A stretch of 64,000 bases of DNA from Morchella semilibera. Lineage: Eukaryota > Ascomycota > Pezizomycetes > Pezizales > Morchellaceae. Below the pieces are notes generated by a model, which saw only the letters and a program-made list of their open reading frames with translations, had not been told where the DNA came from and searched no databases. The stretch covers positions 1,149,304 through 1,213,303 of the forward strand of contig CM018603.1 of the NCBI GenBank assembly GCA_009192285.1, read 5' to 3'. The position numbers and the translations under genes were made by a program. Shown one piece after another: positions 33,454-44,484 of the stretch (its first letter is position 1; every line of letters starts with the position of its first letter).

Positions 33454-33908
33454 ACTCTCAAGAAAGAGGAGTATATAAGAAGATAATAGAGAGGCAGCAA
33501 TAGTCCCTAGTGAAAGTAGAGACTATGAAGTATATTGATTGATAGATACAGAAGACGTTGCATGAAGAGAAAAGAGAAAGAAAGAAATTACAAAACTAGG
33601 CGCCGTTGCTTCCCTTATATATCCGCTATTCAAGAGCCAAGCCTGGCTCATACACTCGCGTAACCCCACTCATGACTCACACCTTCGCGTAACAGAAACC
33701 CATAGAACCTATTCTGACTCATCTCCGCCTCCTAGCTTACAGTAATCCCAACCCTGCCAATCATTCCAAACCTTCGAGCCTAGCGTATCTATGAAAATAT
33801 GTTAGATAGAATTTAAAAAACTCGTCATTTGCACCCCTATATTACGTTTATATCTTTTTTCACTATACGAACTCCATCCAAATGCAACCCAATAAACTCC
33901 TATGATAT
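33454..33908. other. Unclassified repeat-like sequence
   Basis: Contains TTATATATCCGCTATTC and two spaced GACTCACACCTTCGCGTAAC-like words (33640-33705). A diverged, AT-shifted relative of this arrangement is seen at about 50865-50960, so it may be part of another LTR family. Boundaries are not clear. Confidence 0.3.
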
Positions 33909-34155
33909 TGTCCTGGCATTTTGGCATTGTTCCGGAGCGGCCGGTAGTTGTAGCGCTATTGTAATAGATGGAGTTATGTCAAGCGAGGGGGGGATAAAAG
34001 GAGATGAAGATGTCATTATTAGATTCTATCAAGTTCAGTTGTAGGTAGGATTAGTAATAGGATCGGATGAGATGGTGGAGAGTAATACAAGGTATGGTTA
34101 TAGATTTCTATAAGTTTCTATGAGCTGATGTATGAGTCATACTGGACTATCAGGG

Positions 34156-34778
34156 TGTGACGGAGTAACCCGACGCAAAGAAGAAGATGACAATGATGAC
34201 GCAGAGGGACTCGAGGAGCACAGTGTACTCGACGAGGGGGCCGATGAAGACAGGGACAACGCCGGGCAGGCACCGGCGAAGACAAAGGCAAGAGCAAGGG
34301 CACAAGAGCACAGAGCAGGGAGAGTGAGGACCGAAGGGACCTCAACGAGAACGATGAGGGATACTATGAGTTTCCTCTTGTCAGAGGATCGAGTCTTTGG
34401 TATGAGAGGCTATGGCTTTAGAAATAGGAGTAGATTCCTATATACCGAGATAACAGGAAGACGAGACAGAGAAGAAAGAAAGAAAGAACTAAGAAAAACA
34501 TCTATCCCCGCTATTTAACACACCTCCTTCACTAGTCCGCTATGACTCACACTCTCGCTCATAGAACCTCATAGAAACCCGTCGCTACCACACCTCGTAA
34601 TCCTCTCCACCATCTTCCGCTATTCTACATTACCAATCCATCACGCCATCGAACCTCCTAGAACCTAATGACGACAGCCTCCACCTCGTACTCCCCACTC
34701 TCGCTTATCATTACCTTAACAACCACAATCGTGCATCGCCTACCAAACTGTCGGGACGACTGCCAAGACGCCAGGACA
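34156..34778 (-). repeat. Family A LTR (3' LTR of copy 1)
   Basis: 623 bp, TGTGACGGAG to CGCCAGGACA on the plus strand. TATA-like TTAAATA at about 34512-34518 and AAGACGAGAC at 34458-34467 downstream of it in element sense. Confidence 0.98.
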
Positions 34779-34917
34779 GATCAGGTCCCCTCCAAGGGCC
34801 TAGCTCCTGATAGGCCGAGGTTTCGAAGGATATTGATCGTGAAATACTTTCCTAATATCAGGACTATGTTCCAGATCACCCGAAGGTTGCCAGGACGCTT
34901 CTTCATATCCAACATAT

Positions 34918-37509
34918 CTAACCAAGTACTACACCCGTCGCCCCCTCTTCCCGCGAATCCAATATCTCCGCTACTTCCCATTCAGTTTCTCCTTCAACTT
35001 CCACCGGTGGGGGTGGTTCAAGAATTTGTCCAGGAATAGGATCCCCAACTGTCGGTGATAATAATGAAACATGGAATACCGGATGTATTTTCATAGAGGC
35101 AGGTAATTCCAACTCGTAGGCATAAGGGCTCACAATTCGTTTGACTGGGTAGGGACCAATTTGTTTCCAGTCAAGTTTTTTCGAGGGTCGTTTTGTTTCA
35201 ATATTTCGAGTCGAGAGCCAGACAAAATCGCCAACCGCATATCGAGGTGCCGGAGTCCGGTGTAAGTTGGCCATCTCCTCCTGTATCTTCTGCGCCCTGA
35301 ACATCTCACTTCTCAGGAAATCAAACACCTGGGACATCTCCCGTGCCAACCCATTAGCCTGGTCCTCGTTCACCGTCTGTCCGTGCTGTAAGGGTCCGAA
35401 TGTCATCCTCGGGTGTCTCCCATAGTTAGCCTGAAAGGGGGACATATTAGTAGTTTCGGAGATGTGATTATTGGTAGCAAATTCAGCCAGAGGTAAAAAA
35501 TCCACCCAGTTATCCTGTTGATATGATACATAACTACGGAGGTACTGTTCCATAATCGCATTGGTCCTTTCTGTTTGTCCATCGGTTTGAGGATGAAATG
35601 CTGTGGAGTAACGAGGGGCAATCTCCAATCGTTCGCAGAGAACTTTCCAAAATTCAGCAGTAAACTGTGTCCCTCGATCGGAAACAATAGTCTCTGGTAG
35701 CCCATGTAACTTCCATACCTGCTCCAGGTATAGACGAGATAGATCCCTGGCTTTAACACTCTCCGTCGTGGGAATCAAATGTTTCATCTTTGTCAACCGA
35801 TCCACCACTACCAGAATGGCATTAAATCCATGACTCTCCGGAAGTCCCGTTACAAAATCCATCGTAACATCCGTCCAGGGTCCTTTGGGCACCAATAATG
35901 GGCGCAAAACTCCTTGTAGGGAATTATGGTTTGTCTTGCTTCGCCGACAGATATGGCAATTCTGGACATAGCGGTCTGTATATTTCCGCATGGTTGGCCA
36001 ATAATATTCCCGGCTGAGAAGTTCCAAAGTCTTTGATCGTCCAGGGTGTCCAGCAGAGGGTTTATCGTGATATTCTCGTAACAAATAGAGTTTAAGTTCG
36101 TCATAATCAGGGACATAGAGTGTATTCCGATAAAGCAATAGCCCCTCCTTGCTCTCCTTGCACTCAGCCAACGAAATCTCTTTTGATTGTCGAACGCCCT
36201 CTCGGAGCATGGATAGAATTTTGTTTGGAAAGCTATCACTCTGGTAAGCTTTGTTAAACAAATCAAGTACGGGAGACGATCCTTCAGCGGGTTCATTTGT
36301 CAAAGAACCCGCTAACAAACCTATCTTAAAATCCAAATTCTCCTTCTTCAAAACCACTCGGCTTTGTTGCTTCAATCTCTCATCCCCCTCCTTCGGTAAA
36401 TCCTTAGGTCTTCTAGTCAAAATATCAACCTTCCTTCCCTGCTTCCCCGGCCTATACTGAATCACAAAATTAAACCGAGATAGAAACTCTGCCCAACGAG
36501 TTTGACGTCTATTCAGCAATTTAGTCGACATAAAGTACTCAAGATTGCGATGATCTGTAAGTACTTTGACTTGAAATTGAGCTGTCTCCAAATGAGGTCT
36601 CCATTCCTCGAAGCAACGAATAATGGCCAACAACTCCTTATCATAAATTTCGTAATTGCATTCTGCTGGCGAGTGTGTCTTGGAGAAAAAAGCAACCGGG
36701 TGCAGGATTCCTTCATCATCTCGTTGTGATAATATCCCTGCCGACACATAATCTGACGCGTCGGTTTCTACAATGAATTCTTTCTCGGGATCAGGATGCA
36801 TCAGTATGGGAGCGGTAGTAAAAGCAGTCTTGAGTTTCTGAAAGGCTTGTTCAACTTTTTGGGTCCACTCAAATCGTACGTGCTTTTTCGTCAGAGTAGT
36901 CAATGGCCGAGCCACTCGGGAATACGCATAAATAAAACGTCGATAGAAATTGGCAAACCCAAGAAATTCCTGAACCTCCTTCACTGTCTTTGGCGCTTCC
37001 CAGTCCACAATTGTCTGTACTTTAGCAGGATCCATCTTCATTCCTCCAGGGGTCAAGATCATGCCCAAATATTTTGTCTCTTGTACACTGAATTCACATT
37101 TCTCTGGTTTTAGATGGACCTCATTAGCTTCCAAGGCTTCCAGTACTTGTCGCACATCCTGTTGGTGTTGTTCCAAAGTCTCCCAATAAATAAGAATATC
37201 ATCCAGATAAGCAGTAGCGCAACGATCCAAAAAGGGGCGAAGAATATCGTTGATCCAACGTTGAAAGGTAGCAGGAGCATTAGTTAGACCAAAAGGCATC
37301 ACCAAATACTCCCAATGTCTATAGCGTGTTCGAAAAGCCGTTTTCCACTCGTCCCCTTCTTTAATCCTAATCTGATTATATCCCCATCGTAGGTCCAGCT
37401 TGGTAAAATAATTAGCGCGGGCTAAGTTGGCCATCGTCTCCGGTGTAAGGGGAAAAGGGTATCGATCCTTGACCGTAATAGCATTTAGCTTTCGATAATC
37501 AACACACAA
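34918..37509 (-). CDS. Family A pol: RT, RNase H, integrase, chromodomain (fossil part)
   Basis: One 863-codon open block reading leftward. The N-terminal part is a Ty3-type reverse transcriptase with the YLDD box near residue 100. It continues with the connection and RNase H ([10 protein letters not shown] near 245), then an integrase with an HHCC-type finger (near 475-515) and a catalytic core beginning [12 protein letters not shown]. The end carries [11 protein letters not shown] and the start of a chromodomain ([11 protein letters not shown]), placing it with the chromoviruses. Retroelement gene, not a host gene. Confidence 0.96.
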   Translation of the reverse strand: MCVDYRKLNAITVKDRYPFPLTPETMANLARANYFTKLDLRWGYNQIRIKEGDEWKTAFRTRYRHWEYLVMPFGLTNAPATFQRWINDILRPFLDRCATAYLDDILIYWETLEQHQQDVRQVLEALEANEVHLKPEKCEFSVQETKYLGMILTPGGMKMDPAKVQTIVDWEAPKTVKEVQEFLGFANFYRRFIYAYSRVARPLTTLTKKHVRFEWTQKVEQAFQKLKTAFTTAPILMHPDPEKEFIVETDASDYVSAGILSQRDDEGILHPVAFFSKTHSPAECNYEIYDKELLAIIRCFEEWRPHLETAQFQVKVLTDHRNLEYFMSTKLLNRRQTRWAEFLSRFNFVIQYRPGKQGRKVDILTRRPKDLPKEGDERLKQQSRVVLKKENLDFKIGLLAGSLTNEPAEGSSPVLDLFNKAYQSDSFPNKILSMLREGVRQSKEISLAECKESKEGLLLYRNTLYVPDYDELKLYLLREYHDKPSAGHPGRSKTLELLSREYYWPTMRKYTDRYVQNCHICRRSKTNHNSLQGVLRPLLVPKGPWTDVTMDFVTGLPESHGFNAILVVVDRLTKMKHLIPTTESVKARDLSRLYLEQVWKLHGLPETIVSDRGTQFTAEFWKVLCERLEIAPRYSTAFHPQTDGQTERTNAIMEQYLRSYVSYQQDNWVDFLPLAEFATNNHISETTNMSPFQANYGRHPRMTFGPLQHGQTVNEDQANGLAREMSQVFDFLRSEMFRAQKIQEEMANLHRTPAPRYAVGDFVWLSTRNIETKRPSKKLDWKQIGPYPVKRIVSPYAYELELPASMKIHPVFHVSLLSPTVGDPIPGQILEPPPPVEVEGETEWEVAEILDSREEGATGVVLG

Positions 37510-38396
37510 GCGTAAGGAACCATCAGCCTTTTAACAAATAGCACCGGGGCGCCGGCTGGAGAATTACTAGATCTAAGAAATCCTTTCTGCAAATTATCGG
37601 CCAAATAGTCCCTTAACGCCTTCAACTCTTCCCGTGACATACTATACATGGGACCAAAAGGTGGTACTGTTCCTTCCTGAAGTTTGATCTCATGGTCATA
37701 GGGACGATGTGGTGGTAGTCTAGAAGCATTGGTCTCATCGAACAGCTGTCGGAACCGCTGATAATCAATTGGAATCATTCCATCAGGGTTGGCAGGCATC
37801 TCCAATACTTTGTTGATAGCATAGAGGGTAGTCGAATAAATTTGCACAGTAGGGTCTTGCGAAAGTTTCTTAAACGATCGAGGAGTAATTGCCGAAATAT
37901 TTGTAACAGGCCTTTCGGGTGGTGAAGTTGAAATTCCTCGAGCAACAATAGGTTTGTGGTTGGCTATGCAATGTTCAAGACACACTGATGACTGGAAGCG
38001 AATCTCATTCCTTCCACTATCAATCAAAACTCCATGCTTCCTCAGCCAAGGGATTCCCATCACAATCGGGTAATGTCCCAACTTTGTAACAAAGAAAGGA
38101 CACTCCTCCACATGTCCATTAATTTCCAATTCCAACGTCACCTTCCTGGTCACCTTCCCAGACTCAATAGGCCTTCCATCAATCACATCAATCTCCCTCT
38201 CAGTCCGTAAATTTTTCATCTTTAATTCATGGCGGCGCACAAAGTCTTCATCAATAAATGCATATCCCGACGCTCCAGTATCAATTAAAGCATAAGTGGG
38301 TACAATGGATTTTTTATTTTGTGAAATAGAACACACTACAATCAATTGATTCCCATCCATCTCCCCTTCTGATACTGAAAACGTTGAAATAGACAC
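37485..38396 (-). CDS. Family A aspartic protease and linker (fossil part)
   Basis: A 303-codon open block with the retropepsin motif [13 protein letters not shown] near residue 36 and the hydrophobic flap partner PIVMGIPWL. It ends in the N-terminal approach to the reverse transcriptase. It overlaps the pol block in another frame. Confidence 0.93.
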   Translation of the reverse strand: MSISTFSVSEGEMDGNQLIVVCSISQNKKSIVPTYALIDTGASGYAFIDEDFVRRHELKMKNLRTEREIDVIDGRPIESGKVTRKVTLELEINGHVEECPFFVTKLGHYPIVMGIPWLRKHGVLIDSGRNEIRFQSSVCLEHCIANHKPIVARGISTSPPERPVTNISAITPRSFKKLSQDPTVQIYSTTLYAINKVLEMPANPDGMIPIDYQRFRQLFDETNASRLPPHRPYDHEIKLQEGTVPPFGPMYSMSREELKALRDYLADNLQKGFLRSSNSPAGAPVLFVKRLMVPYACVLIIES

Positions 38397-38434
38397 CTGA
38401 GAGAAAACCTTTGGAGGTCCCTGGGCTATGCCGC

Positions 38435-39676
38435 CTAGGCCAGGGACAAATCTTTTAACTCCTCCTCATCCGACAATACCTCCTCTTCCTTTTCCTTCTT
38501 TTCCTTTCTTGCTTCCAACAACGCTCCCCTCATCCTGGGTGCTGCCCTTCCCGAGGGCGAAAGCTTACAGTCTTTAACCAAATGTCCAACCCCCCCGCAG
38601 TAATAGCAACGATTCTCCACACGACGTGCCTCCCTTTCTCTGAAATCCGGCCGACGATAACTAATAGACAAATCCATGGGAACAGCTCCCCCAGGAGTAT
38701 AGGAAGGGTGGGCCGCTGGCGCAGCATTCTTCGGTGGTGATTGGGGTGGTCCTCGTACGACTGGGGATGTTGCTGGTGCAACGGGGGGACGAGGAGCAAA
38801 GGGACGCGGAGCAGGAGCACTTGGAATCTGAAAACGAAATCTCCCCATCCTGGCCTGTAGCGCCCGTTGCTTATTATCAAGACGTTGAAGAAGCAGCCCG
38901 CAGTCCTTAATCGTAGTTGGTGTTTCATTCTGAATCATCAGGGCCATTAGGTCCTGATTAAGTCCTTCCAACAAACATTCAATCTTAGCCGCTTCGTTGA
39001 ACTCAGAGTCGGCAGCATATCGCTGAAACTCTGCAAAGTACTCAGAAAAGGTACGTTGGCGCTACCTGATCTCCCGCAGATTTCGAGCAGCAGTGGCGGC
39101 GCGGTCTGGATCCCCAAAAGCATTATCCAAAATTTCAAAAAACTCCGCCATAGAATCGAGAGCGATTCCTTCATCTGTAATATAAACTAAAAATTGATCC
39201 GCCGCCGGTCCCTCCAGTCGAGAAATAGAATACGCAAGTTGTTGAGCCGCGGTAGGAAAGCGATCCAAATTAGCCGTTAGCTTAATCTGAAGTTGTCTCT
39301 GGAAGGTCCTAAGAGTCTTGCGATCGCCCCGGTATTTCTCCGGGTCAGGTAGCTTCTCGGATTTGGATGGCTTGGTTAAGTCGTCGTGGAGCTCCTCTAA
39401 ACCTCCTTTGACTCCTTCTTGCAGCTTCTTGATCTTAGCCCGTAGTCCCTGGATTTCTTTGTGGAACTCGGCCCGGCCTTGTTCGGTTTCGGAATGATGG
39501 GTGGTGATGTCGACCGCATATTGCTGGACCCCTCCGTGCGCTCTTTGAAGGAGGGCATACGCTTGCTTCGCTTCTTCCGTTGCGGCGGGGTCCACTTCAG
39601 GGTGAGCGACAAAGAACCCTTCGAGATCCGTATGGAGCTTTTGATAATCAAATGCATTGGTAGCAGGGGCGGTCAT
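38435..39676 (-). CDS. Family A gag region (fossil part)
   Basis: Two open blocks (39676-39062 and 38974-38435) encode a Ty3-type gag. The N-terminal half has a predicted coiled coil (EIQGLRAKIKKLQEGVKGGL) and the capsid-like segment beginning DPEKYRGDRKTLRTFQRQL. The C-terminal half is Pro/Arg-rich and holds a zinc knuckle, CYYCGGVGHLVKDC. The start at 39676 lies about 60 bases inside the 5' LTR. Confidence 0.92.
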
Positions 39677-39737
39677 AGTGAACTATGGTGCGAGGAACTC
39701 GGACTGTGCTAGTCGAGTGAGGATGGTCTCGTCTTAG

Positions 39738-40360
39738 TGTGACGGAGTAACCCGACGCAAAGAAGAAGATGACAATGATGACGCAGAGGGACTCGAGGAG
39801 CACAGTGTACTCGACGAGGGGGCTGATGAAGACAGGGACAACGCCGGGCAGGCACCGGCGAAGACAAAGGCAAGAGCAAGGGCACAAGAGCACAGAGCAG
39901 GGAGAGTGAGGACCGAAGGGACCTCAACGAGAACGATGAGGGATACTATGAGTTTCCTCTTGTCAGAGGATCGAGTCTTTGGTATGAGAGGCTATGGCTT
40001 TAGAAATAGGAGTAGATTCCTATATACCGAGATAACAGGAAGACGAGACAGAGAAGAAAGAAAGAAAGAACTAAGAAAAACATCTATCCCCGCTATTTAA
40101 CACACCTCCTTCACTAGTCCGCTATGACTCACACTCTCGCTCATAGAACCTCATAGAAACCCGTCGCTACCACACCTCGTAATCCTCTCCACCATCTTCC
40201 GCTATTCTACATTACCAATCCATCACGCCATCGAACCTCCTAGAACCTAATGACGACAGCCTCCACCTCGTACTCCCCACTCTCACTTATCATTACCTTA
40301 ACAACCACAATCGTGCATCGCCTACCAAACTGTCGGGACGACTGCCAAGACGCCGGGACA
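39738..40360 (-). repeat. Family A LTR (5' LTR of copy 1)
   Basis: 623 bp, three differences from 34156-34778. GTCTCGTCTT at 39727-39736, just outside it, is complementary to AAGACGAGAC inside the LTR (40040-40049). Confidence 0.98.
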
Positions 40361-40983
40361 CAGGGGAGGGTGTTAAGTAACAGACATAGTTGTTTTCCCT
40401 AGTTCTTTCTTTTCTCATTATCTCGTATTCCATTTATTTTGCTATATAGGAATATGCACTTATCCTTAAGCCATAGTCCACGTACCCTCAAAAGCTGTCT
40501 CTAGTAAATCAGAAGACTCATAGTATCCTTCAACATTTCCATCGAGGTTCATCTGATCCTCACTTTTTCTGCCTTCTTTTTATCCTGTTTTTGCTCTTCC
40601 CTTTGTCCTTGCTGATGCCTGTGCTTATACCCGACCAGTGTTCTCTTCATCCTCATCAGTGTTTTCATTGTGCTAGCTGTACGCCTTGGATCCTTCTGTG
40701 TCATAATTGACATCTGTTACGTTGTGATCGATTACTCAATTATAGTAAACCTTCCTGCAACTTAATCCTATAGAAACAAATTCCAACAACCCCATCTTAT
40801 CTTATCCCTTGCTCGCTTAATATAACTCTCTCGATTGTAATAGTGCTATGATCACCAAATCATCGGGATCAATGTCAAGACGCCGGAACAGATCAGGTCC
40901 ACTCTCAAAGCTTATCTCCTGATAGGCCATGGTTTTAAAAGATACTGAAGATGAAAAGATTTTCGAAGTTCAGTGCTGTGTAG

Positions 40984-41613
40984 TGTGACAGAGTAACTAG
41001 GCGCAACGTGACAGATGACAATAATGACGTAACAAACTCGAGGAGCACAGCCAGCACAATGAGAACACTGATGAGGATGAAGAGTACACCGGGCGGGCAC
41101 AGGCATAGGAACTGGCAAAGGCAAAGGTAAGGACAGAGACAGAAGAGCACAGAGCAGGGAAAGTGAGGACCGAATAGACCTCAACAAGAATAATGAGAAG
41201 TACTATAGATTTTCTTGTTGCAGAGGACAGAGACTGAGGTCGAGAGAACTATGACTCAGGGATAGGTGTATATTATGATATACCGGGATGACAGGAAGAC
41301 GAAACAGAGAGAACAGAAAGAAAGAACCAAAGGAAAATCTCCCTACAGTATTTAACACCCTCCTCAGCCAGTCCACTATGACTTATCCCTCAATCCATAG
41401 AATCCCATAGAAAACCTATTACCACTACACTTCGTATTCCTCCCCACCATCTTTTCTATTTATATCATAAATCCATTATGCTATCGAATCTCGCGGATTC
41501 TAATGACCGTATTCTTACCTCATCACATCCCTTTCTCACTCAGCATTCCTTCATTAGTAACAACAGCGCTTCTACTACCGAATCTTTAGGATCGATGCCA
41601 AGATGCTAGGACA
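40984..41613 (-). repeat. Family A solo LTR (older subfamily) inside copy 3
   Basis: TGTGACAGAG to GATGCTAGGACA. Flanks TGTAG and TGTTG suggest a 5-bp duplication with one change. It shares the extra TGTGACAGATGAC with the LTR at 14946. Confidence 0.88.
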
Positions 41614-41824
41614 TGTTGTAAATCTATCAATAGTTGCCAGGATAGTTCTTCATAGCCTAAATATTCAACTAAATACTCTATTCTTTATCCTCATTTCCTT
41701 GAGTCCAATATCACCTCTACTTTCGACTCGGCCTTTCCTTCTATCTCCACTAGTGGAGTGGTTTAATGATCTGTTTAGGAACGGGATCATTGGCCAATGG
41801 TGATAATAAAGAAATATGGAAATA

Positions 41825-41900
41825 CATCAGGAAGATTTTACAAGTCTCAGGAGACTCAGGAGCCTGAGACTCCAGTCACAAATAGTAAAGCTTGCTGATG
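41825..41900 (+). mobile_element. Short MITE, CATCAGCAA subfamily 2
   Basis: 76 bp with ends CATCAGGAAGATTTTAC and GTAAAGCTTGCTGATG and a single palindromic core. It resembles the 52844 copy and the right part of copy 4. It sits in gypsy copy 3. Confidence 0.8.
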
Positions 41901-42228
41901 TGAAATGTATTTTTATACAAGGCAGTAGGTTAAACTCATAAGCATTAGCACCATAGGATGTTTTATCGAATAAGGACTAGTTTGTTTCCCGTCAAGTTTT
42001 TACGAGAACTATTTTGGTTCTAAATTCCGAGTTAATAACCAAACTCTATCCTTAACTGTATAACGAGGTCTAGCGATGGAATGTATATTAGCCATTTCAT
42101 CTTGTGTCTTCTGAGCCCTGAACATTTCACGCTTCGAAAAATCAAATACTTGTTTCATTTCCCGTGACAACCTATAAGTTTGATTTTCATTCGTGGTCCT
42201 ACTATGTTGAAGAAGTTCAAAGGATATT

Positions 42229-42361
42229 TATCGGCAAGACTTCATTTGTCTCCTAATGACTCCTGAGCCTCAGGAGATTGGCAGAATATTCAGGGGTCTC
42301 AGGAGACTCTCAGGAGACCTGGAAAACTGTTGGGAGACTCCAGTTACAGGTTGAATTTGCT
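42229..42361 (+). mobile_element. MITE (CATCAGCAA family), copy 8, cut by an LTR
   Basis: A forward copy in gypsy copy 3. Its last bases were separated by the LTR at 42362; the end GCTGATG reappears at 43429-43435. The 2-bp duplication around the whole MITE is TT (42227-42228 and 43436-43437). Confidence 0.88.
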
Positions 42362-42532
42362 TGTGACTGAGTAACCTGACGCAAAGTAGAAGATATCGAT
42401 GATGCAGAAGGGCTCGAGGAGTACAGCCAGCATAATGAGGACACCGACGAAGACAGGAACAACACCGGGCAGGCACACGCACAGGCACCGGTGAAGACAA
42501 AGGCAAAGGCAGAGGCAAAAGGGCTTAGGGCA

Positions 42533-42669
42533 CAGCAGCAAGACTTCATTTGTCTCCTGATATCTCCTAAGTCTCAGGAGACTCAAAAAATATCCGGAGG
42601 TCTCAGGAGACTCTCAGGAGACCTGGGAGACTGTTGGGAGACTCCACTCACAAGTTGAGTTTGCTAATA
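42533..42669 (+). mobile_element. MITE (CATCAGCAA family), copy 9
   Basis: Ends CAGCAGCAAGACTTC and GAGTTTGCTAATA, with a 2-bp duplication CA (42531-42532, 42670-42671). Inserted in the hexamer region of the surrounding LTR. Confidence 0.88.
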
Positions 42670-42762
42670 CAGGGACAGTGAGAACTGGATGGACCTCAAC
42701 GAGAATGATTAGAGGTATTAAAGATTTACTCTAAAGAGGACGACATCTGAGGCGCAAGAAAC

Positions 42763-43056
42763 TGTTGAAATAAAAGCTTGGCATTGCAACATCGGATATG
42801 TGGGAATAATAGTCATGTAATATGAGATGAGTGATAGATGGAAGAAAGATTATTAGGTAATCAAGGATCACGTGGATTGAGAAATCATGTATATATAGAG
42901 CAACCAAAACCCACCACTGTCTCTGGAACTCCAGCGGCACAATCAGTAACTCTTGGTTATACTCTTACACTTCGCGCAACTTTTGCACTTAAGATCACGT
43001 GTTCAAACCACACTCTCGTCTTAATACTGCTTCATCCACAAATTATTATTTGTTCA
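42763..43056 (+). repeat. Copia-like solo LTR
   Basis: 294 bp, TGTTGAAATAAAAGC to ATTTGTTCA, with TG...CA ends and an exact 5-bp duplication GAAAC (42758-42762, 43057-43061). The size and the TGTTGAAAT start suggest Ty1/copia, but no internal region is present to confirm it. Orientation is uncertain. Confidence 0.8.
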
Positions 43057-43540
43057 GAAACTATGGCTTAAGAATAGGAGTATATTCCTATGTACCGAGA
43101 TAACAGGAAGACGAGACAGAGAGGAAAGAAAGAAAGAATTAGGGAAAACATCTATCTCCGTTATTTAACACTTCTCCCCCACCAGTCCTATATGACTCAT
43201 ACATTTGCTCATAGAACCTCATGGAAATCGATTGCTACCACATCTCGTATTCCTCCCCACCATTTCATCACTTTCTATTACCAATCCTCCTTGCAACCGA
43301 ACCTTATAGAAGCTAATAACGACAGCCTCACCTTATCTCAGCCTATTCTCACTTAACATAACTTCATCCATCGCAACAGCGCTATGACCACTGAACCTTC
43401 GGGTACAATGCCAAGACGGTGGGACATTGCTGATGTTTGAGGATGCCTTCGATAGTTAGCTTAGCAGAGAGACATATTAGTTGCTTCAGAAATGTGATAA
43501 TTGGTAGCAAATTCAGAGAGCGGGAAGAAATCAGCACAGT

Positions 43541-44172
43541 TGTGACGGAGTAGCCCGATGCAAAGTAGAAGATGACAATGATGACGCAGAAGGACTCACG
43601 GAGCACAGTCAGGACGATGAAGACACCAACGAAGATAGAGACAACACTGGGCAGGCACAAGCACAGGCAGCGGTGAAGGCAAACGCAAAGGCAGAGGCAA
43701 AAGACTGCAAGGCAGAGCAAGTGAAAACGGGATGGACCTCAACAAGAACGATGAAATGTACTATGGATTTTCTCTAGTAAAAGAACAAGATCTCGGGTGC
43801 GAAGAACTATGGCTCGGAAGGATAGGAGTATATTCCTATGTACCGAGATTGTAGGGGGGCGAGACAGAGAGAAAAAAAAAAGAACCAGGAAAAACATCTA
43901 TCTCTGCTACCTAACACTTCTCCCCTACCAGTCCAATATGACTCACACATTCGCTCATAGAACCCCATAGAAATCTATCGCTACCACACCTCGTATTCCT
44001 CCTCAATATTTCGCCACTTCCTATTACCACTCCTTCCGGCAACCAAACCTCATAGAACCTAATGACGACAACCTTACCCTATCTCACCCAATCCTCGCTT
44101 AACATCTCTCAATCTATTGCAACAGCGCTACCACTACCGAATCGTCGGGACTGATGCCAAGATGCTGGGACA
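43541..44172 (-). repeat. Family A solo LTR inside copy 3
   Basis: TGTGACGGAGTAGCCC to GATGCTGGGACA, with an exact duplication ACAGT (43536-43540, 44173-44177). Confidence 0.95.
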
Positions 44173-44273
44173 ACAGTCATCTTGTTGATAGGATACATAG
44201 CTGGGCAGATATGGTTCTATGATAGCATTCGTCCTTTCAGTTTGCCCATCGATCTGAGTGTGAAAGGCTGTTC

Positions 44274-44371
44274 TCGCCCTCGTCAGTGTCCTCGTTGTGC
44301 TGGCTGTGCTCCTCAAGCCCCTTTGCATCATCATTGTCATCTGTCACATTGCGTCCGGTTACTCCATCACA
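44274..44371 (+). repeat. Family A LTR end fragment
   Basis: The last 98 bases of a forward LTR of the older subfamily (CATCTGTCACATTGCG... to CTCCATCACA). It marks the right limit of gypsy copy 3. Confidence 0.8.
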
Positions 44372-44484
44372 CCATAATTCATAATGTGTTCCAAACAATT
44401 GTTTGTTTTCACCGTCGCCCTAAAGTTACAAGCACTAATGCTTGTATGGTATTATTTCCCTTCTAATTATTGAACCTGGTCCAA

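Larger units (their letters stand above)
34156..40360 (-). mobile_element. Ty3/gypsy chromovirus, family A, copy 1 (near-intact)
   Basis: 6205 bp with two 623-bp LTRs that differ at only three positions and an exact 5-bp duplication CAGGG (34151-34155, 40361-40365). The insertion is very recent. Reading the minus strand, it has a 5' LTR, gag with a CCHC zinc knuckle, an aspartic protease, reverse transcriptase, RNase H, integrase, a C-terminal chromodomain and a 3' LTR. It looks nearly whole; the coding region lies in about four open blocks, some of which may reflect read-through that the family uses and some true breaks (about two or three). It is the best reference for all other family A pieces here. 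Confidence 0.97.
33909..40744 (+). repeat. Old family A LTR, split by the full-length element
   Basis: The parts 33909-34155 and 40361-40744 form one forward LTR (TGTCCTGGCATTTTGG to TCAATTATA) interrupted by gypsy copy 1. It is much more diverged than the element inside it, which gives the order of insertion. Confidence 0.85.
42362..43426 (-). repeat. Family A LTR carrying two further insertions
   Basis: TGTGACTGAG to GGTGGGACA with an exact duplication TTGCT (42357-42361, 43427-43431). The LTR itself holds a MITE (42533-42669) and a copia-like solo LTR (42763-43056), making the deepest nest in the window. Confidence 0.93.
40750..44273 (-). mobile_element. Ancient family A gypsy remnant, copy 3
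   Basis: A decayed family A element with the end of a 3' LTR (to 40890), followed by the chromodomain/integrase side of pol in pieces: 40891-40983, 41614-42228, 43436-43540 and 44173-44273. The gaps between the pieces are later insertions. It is diverged throughout and stops at 44273 where an LTR fragment begins. No long reading frame is left, so it is thoroughly broken and the oldest gypsy layer here. Confidence 0.8.
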
